Below are positions 62,533 through 64,000 of a stretch of 64,000 bases of DNA, one piece after another. The DNA lies in the NCBI RefSeq assembly GCF_008727925.1, contig NZ_VTWT01000006.1, forward strand, positions 248,001 through 312,000. The letters are read 5' to 3'. The stretch is from Adhaeribacter soli. Lineage in GTDB: Bacteria > Bacteroidota > Bacteroidia > Cytophagales > Hymenobacteraceae. Numbering within the stretch: position 1 is the first letter of the stretch; the number at the start of each line of letters is the position of its first letter. The notes under the pieces were generated by a model that saw only the letters and a list, made by a program, of their open reading frames with translations, was not told the origin of the DNA and searched no databases. Both the position numbers and the translations under genes were made by a program.

Positions 62533-63873
62533 TTACTTTTTAAAATTGTTTACCGCTTCGCTTAGGTCCAGGACCTTGGTATCAGGCAAGGCTTTTTCCA
62601 GAATACTGCTTCCGGCAGCTGAGCGGTAACCGCCGGCGCAATGTACCACTACCGGTTTATCGGCAGGCACTTCCTTTGCTCTTTCCCGCAACTCCGGCAG
62701 CGGTATGGTTAAGGCGTTTTCGAAGAATTTACCGGTTTTCGTTTCCGATTCGTTCCGGATATCCACGATGGTGTAGTTGTCCGGGTTTTGGAGGAAGGCG
62801 TTCAGGTCAATTTCCGGGGTGATAGCAGCGGCTGCTTCGGTTTGTACAAAGGCGCCTTTTATCAGTTGCTCGTACCCGATCTTGGAAGCTTTTTTGATCA
62901 GATCATCCAAATCCGCTTCGTTTTCGGCAATCAGGTAAAACTTCTCTTTCGGCGAAACAATGCTGCCCAGCCAGGTTTCGAATTTACCGCCGTTCTGAAT
63001 GTTGATGGCTCCCGGCAAATGACCTTTTTTGAACGTTTTCTCGTTGCGGGCATCTACCACCAGTGCGCCGGCTTCGGGCTTAAAGTTTAAACCTAAACGG
63101 TTTACGCCGGCAATACTGGTTTCGTAAGCCGGAGCGCCCTGCTTGTTCAGGCTTACATCGTAGCCAAAGTATTTCGGAATAAACGGCTGGTCGGACGTGA
63201 TCAGTTTTACGAAAGCATCTTCCGTCATTTCGGCCAGGGCATAATTGCCGATCTTCTCGGCACCAATGGTGCTGCTGTTAGCATTAGAAAGCGATTTGCC
63301 GCAAAGCGAACCTGATCCGTGGGCCGGATAAACCAAAACATCATCAGCTAATTTCATCAGTTTTTCCCGGGTGCTTTGGTACAACTGACGGGCCAGTTCT
63401 TCGCGTTTAGCCGTAATACTACCGGCATTTTCGCGCAAATCCGGCCGGCCAACGTCGCCGATAAACAGCGTATCGCCGGTGAAAACCGCTTTATCTTTGC
63501 CTTCGTGTTCCAGCACAATGCTGATGCCATCGGGCGAGTGACCCGGTGTGTGCAGCGCCTTCAGTTTAATTTTACCGAATTCCAATAATGCGCCTTCGTC
63601 GAAAGCCTGGTGCGGATAATCGGCGCCTACCAGGCTATGCGTGTAAATGGTCGCTCCGGTTTTCCGCTGAATTTCCAGGTGTGAGCTTACAAAGTCGGCA
63701 TGCGGATGCGTTTCGATTACGCCGATAATTTTAGCGCTGTGTTGTTTGGCAAAATCGTAATACGGTTGCGGGTTCCGGGCCGGGTCGATCAGGACCACTT
63801 CTTTCGCACATTCACTTAAAATGGCATAGGCATAGTGGGCTAAACCCTTGTCTTCAAACTGTTCGATTTTCAT
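62533..63873 (-). CDS. Persulfide dioxygenase-rhodanese fusion (CstB-like)
   Basis: 446 residues in three parts. Residues 1-250 form an ETHE1-type metallo-beta-lactamase domain with H56-P-H58-A-D60 (THPHADF), HTPGHSPDG and FTGDTLFIGDVGRPD. A rhodanese-like domain (about 265-350) has no catalytic cysteine. A second rhodanese (about 360-446) has an intact loop HCAGGYRSA. CstB of Staphylococcus aureus has the same order and oxidises persulfides to sulfite and thiosulfate. It should be the central detoxifying enzyme of the island. The promoter at 63936-63979 carries a perfect GTGA site. Confidence 0.93.
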   Translation of the reverse strand: MKIEQFEDKGLAHYAYAILSECAKEVVLIDPARNPQPYYDFAKQHSAKIIGVIETHPHADFVSSHLEIQRKTGATIYTHSLVGADYPHQAFDEGALLEFGKIKLKALHTPGHSPDGISIVLEHEGKDKAVFTGDTLFIGDVGRPDLRENAGSITAKREELARQLYQSTREKLMKLADDVLVYPAHGSGSLCGKSLSNANSSTIGAEKIGNYALAEMTEDAFVKLITSDQPFIPKYFGYDVSLNKQGAPAYETSIAGVNRLGLNFKPEAGALVVDARNEKTFKKGHLPGAINIQNGGKFETWLGSIVSPKEKFYLIAENEADLDDLIKKASKIGYEQLIKGAFVQTEAAAAITPEIDLNAFLQNPDNYTIVDIRNESETKTGKFFENALTIPLPELRERAKEVPADKPVVVHCAGGYRSAAGSSILEKALPDTKVLDLSEAVNNFKK

Positions 63874-63935
63874 ATCTTTTATTTTTTAGTTTCCGGTTTC
63901 CGGTAGCTTTTAAAGGCTTCCGGTTAATTATATTA

Positions 63936-63979
63936 CAAAGGTACGGCGGTGAAAAAGGGCTTACAGTGACCTTTATCAC
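63936..63979 (-). promoter_or_regulatory. Crp/Fnr-type site plus -7 box of the persulfide dioxygenase gene
   Basis: Minus strand: GTGATAAAGGTCAC (63966-63979), then 22 nt, then TACCTTTG (63936-63943), 62 nt before the start codon. Same architecture and spacing as at 53364, 57143 and 61672. Confidence 0.75.
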
Positions 63980-64000
63980 ATTGGTGATTTTGGAAAATTT

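Noticed and set aside
52528-63873. A complete Sox thiosulfate-oxidation system
   Set aside because: Only a SoxB-like protein is present; soxYZ, soxXA and soxCD are absent from the block.

Overview
The window comes from a member of the Bacteroidota, most likely order Cytophagales (Hymenobacteraceae-like; the family is inference). The signs are TAnnTTTG -7 promoter boxes, a type IX secretion C-terminal domain on a secreted M43 metalloprotease, a fused E1 alpha/beta-type dehydrogenase, DUF2027-Smr and DUF2279 proteins, and intergenic regions packed with palindromic repeats. No rRNA, tRNA, prophage, CRISPR array or intact transposase gene was seen. It is chromosomal and gene-dense, with genes on both strands.

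Layout. 1-8.8 kb: end of a 2-oxoacid dehydrogenase E1, a lipoprotein, a LuxE-like acyltransferase, a GNAT acetyltransferase, an NtrC-like regulator with no DNA-binding domain, an ABC exporter pair, a DinB-fold protein, the RNase P RNA gene with a very long extra hairpin, and a lone receiver domain. 8.8-20 kb: DUF2027-Smr protein, an ABC-F ATPase, a frameshifted DUF998 membrane protein, and an mprF-acvB/virJ pair for making and probably cleaving aminoacyl-phosphatidylglycerol, plus two membrane or envelope proteins. 20-33.7 kb: Kup potassium transporter, dienelactone-hydrolase-like protein, monothiol thioredoxin-fold protein, pyruvate carboxylase, M43 protease, inositol-phosphate synthase, histidine phosphatase. 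34-39 kb: a pyruvyltransferase-FrhB pair, a GT9-like glycosyltransferase and a GH-A-type glycosidase with an unusual segment order. 39-46.4 kb: outer-membrane channel-like protein, ABM protein, a cobalamin photoreceptor-like protein with a CarH-type W-x9-EH motif and a kinase-less sensor partner, a decayed PH-domain gene, DUF488, GH15. 47-52 kb: a MarR regulator and a TolC/EmrA/EmrB-type efflux set sharing a palindromic operator.

52.5-64 kb is the most coherent block: a sulfur-handling island. It contains a TlpA-like thioredoxin, a DoxX-DsrE fusion, a SoxB-like lipoprotein, a DsrE protein, two single rhodaneses, a YeiH-type exporter, a two-piece YeeE/YedE (thiosulfate transporter family) system, a TauE/SafE exporter, a Crp/Fnr regulator and a persulfide dioxygenase-rhodanese fusion like CstB. 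Six GTGA-N6-TyAC or GTrA-N6-TCAC sites lie in this block. In four of them a TAnnTTTG box follows after exactly 22 nt. The Crp/Fnr protein carries the RExxxR recognition-helix signature expected to read GTGA. I infer one local activator switching on import, oxidation, transfer and export of sulfane sulfur and sulfite.

A second theme is repeats: at least five families of palindromic elements bounded by long inverted repeats occupy nearly every intergenic gap, including two inside probable operons. Vestigial copies of gene 3' ends (ABC-F and DUF998) lie near them.
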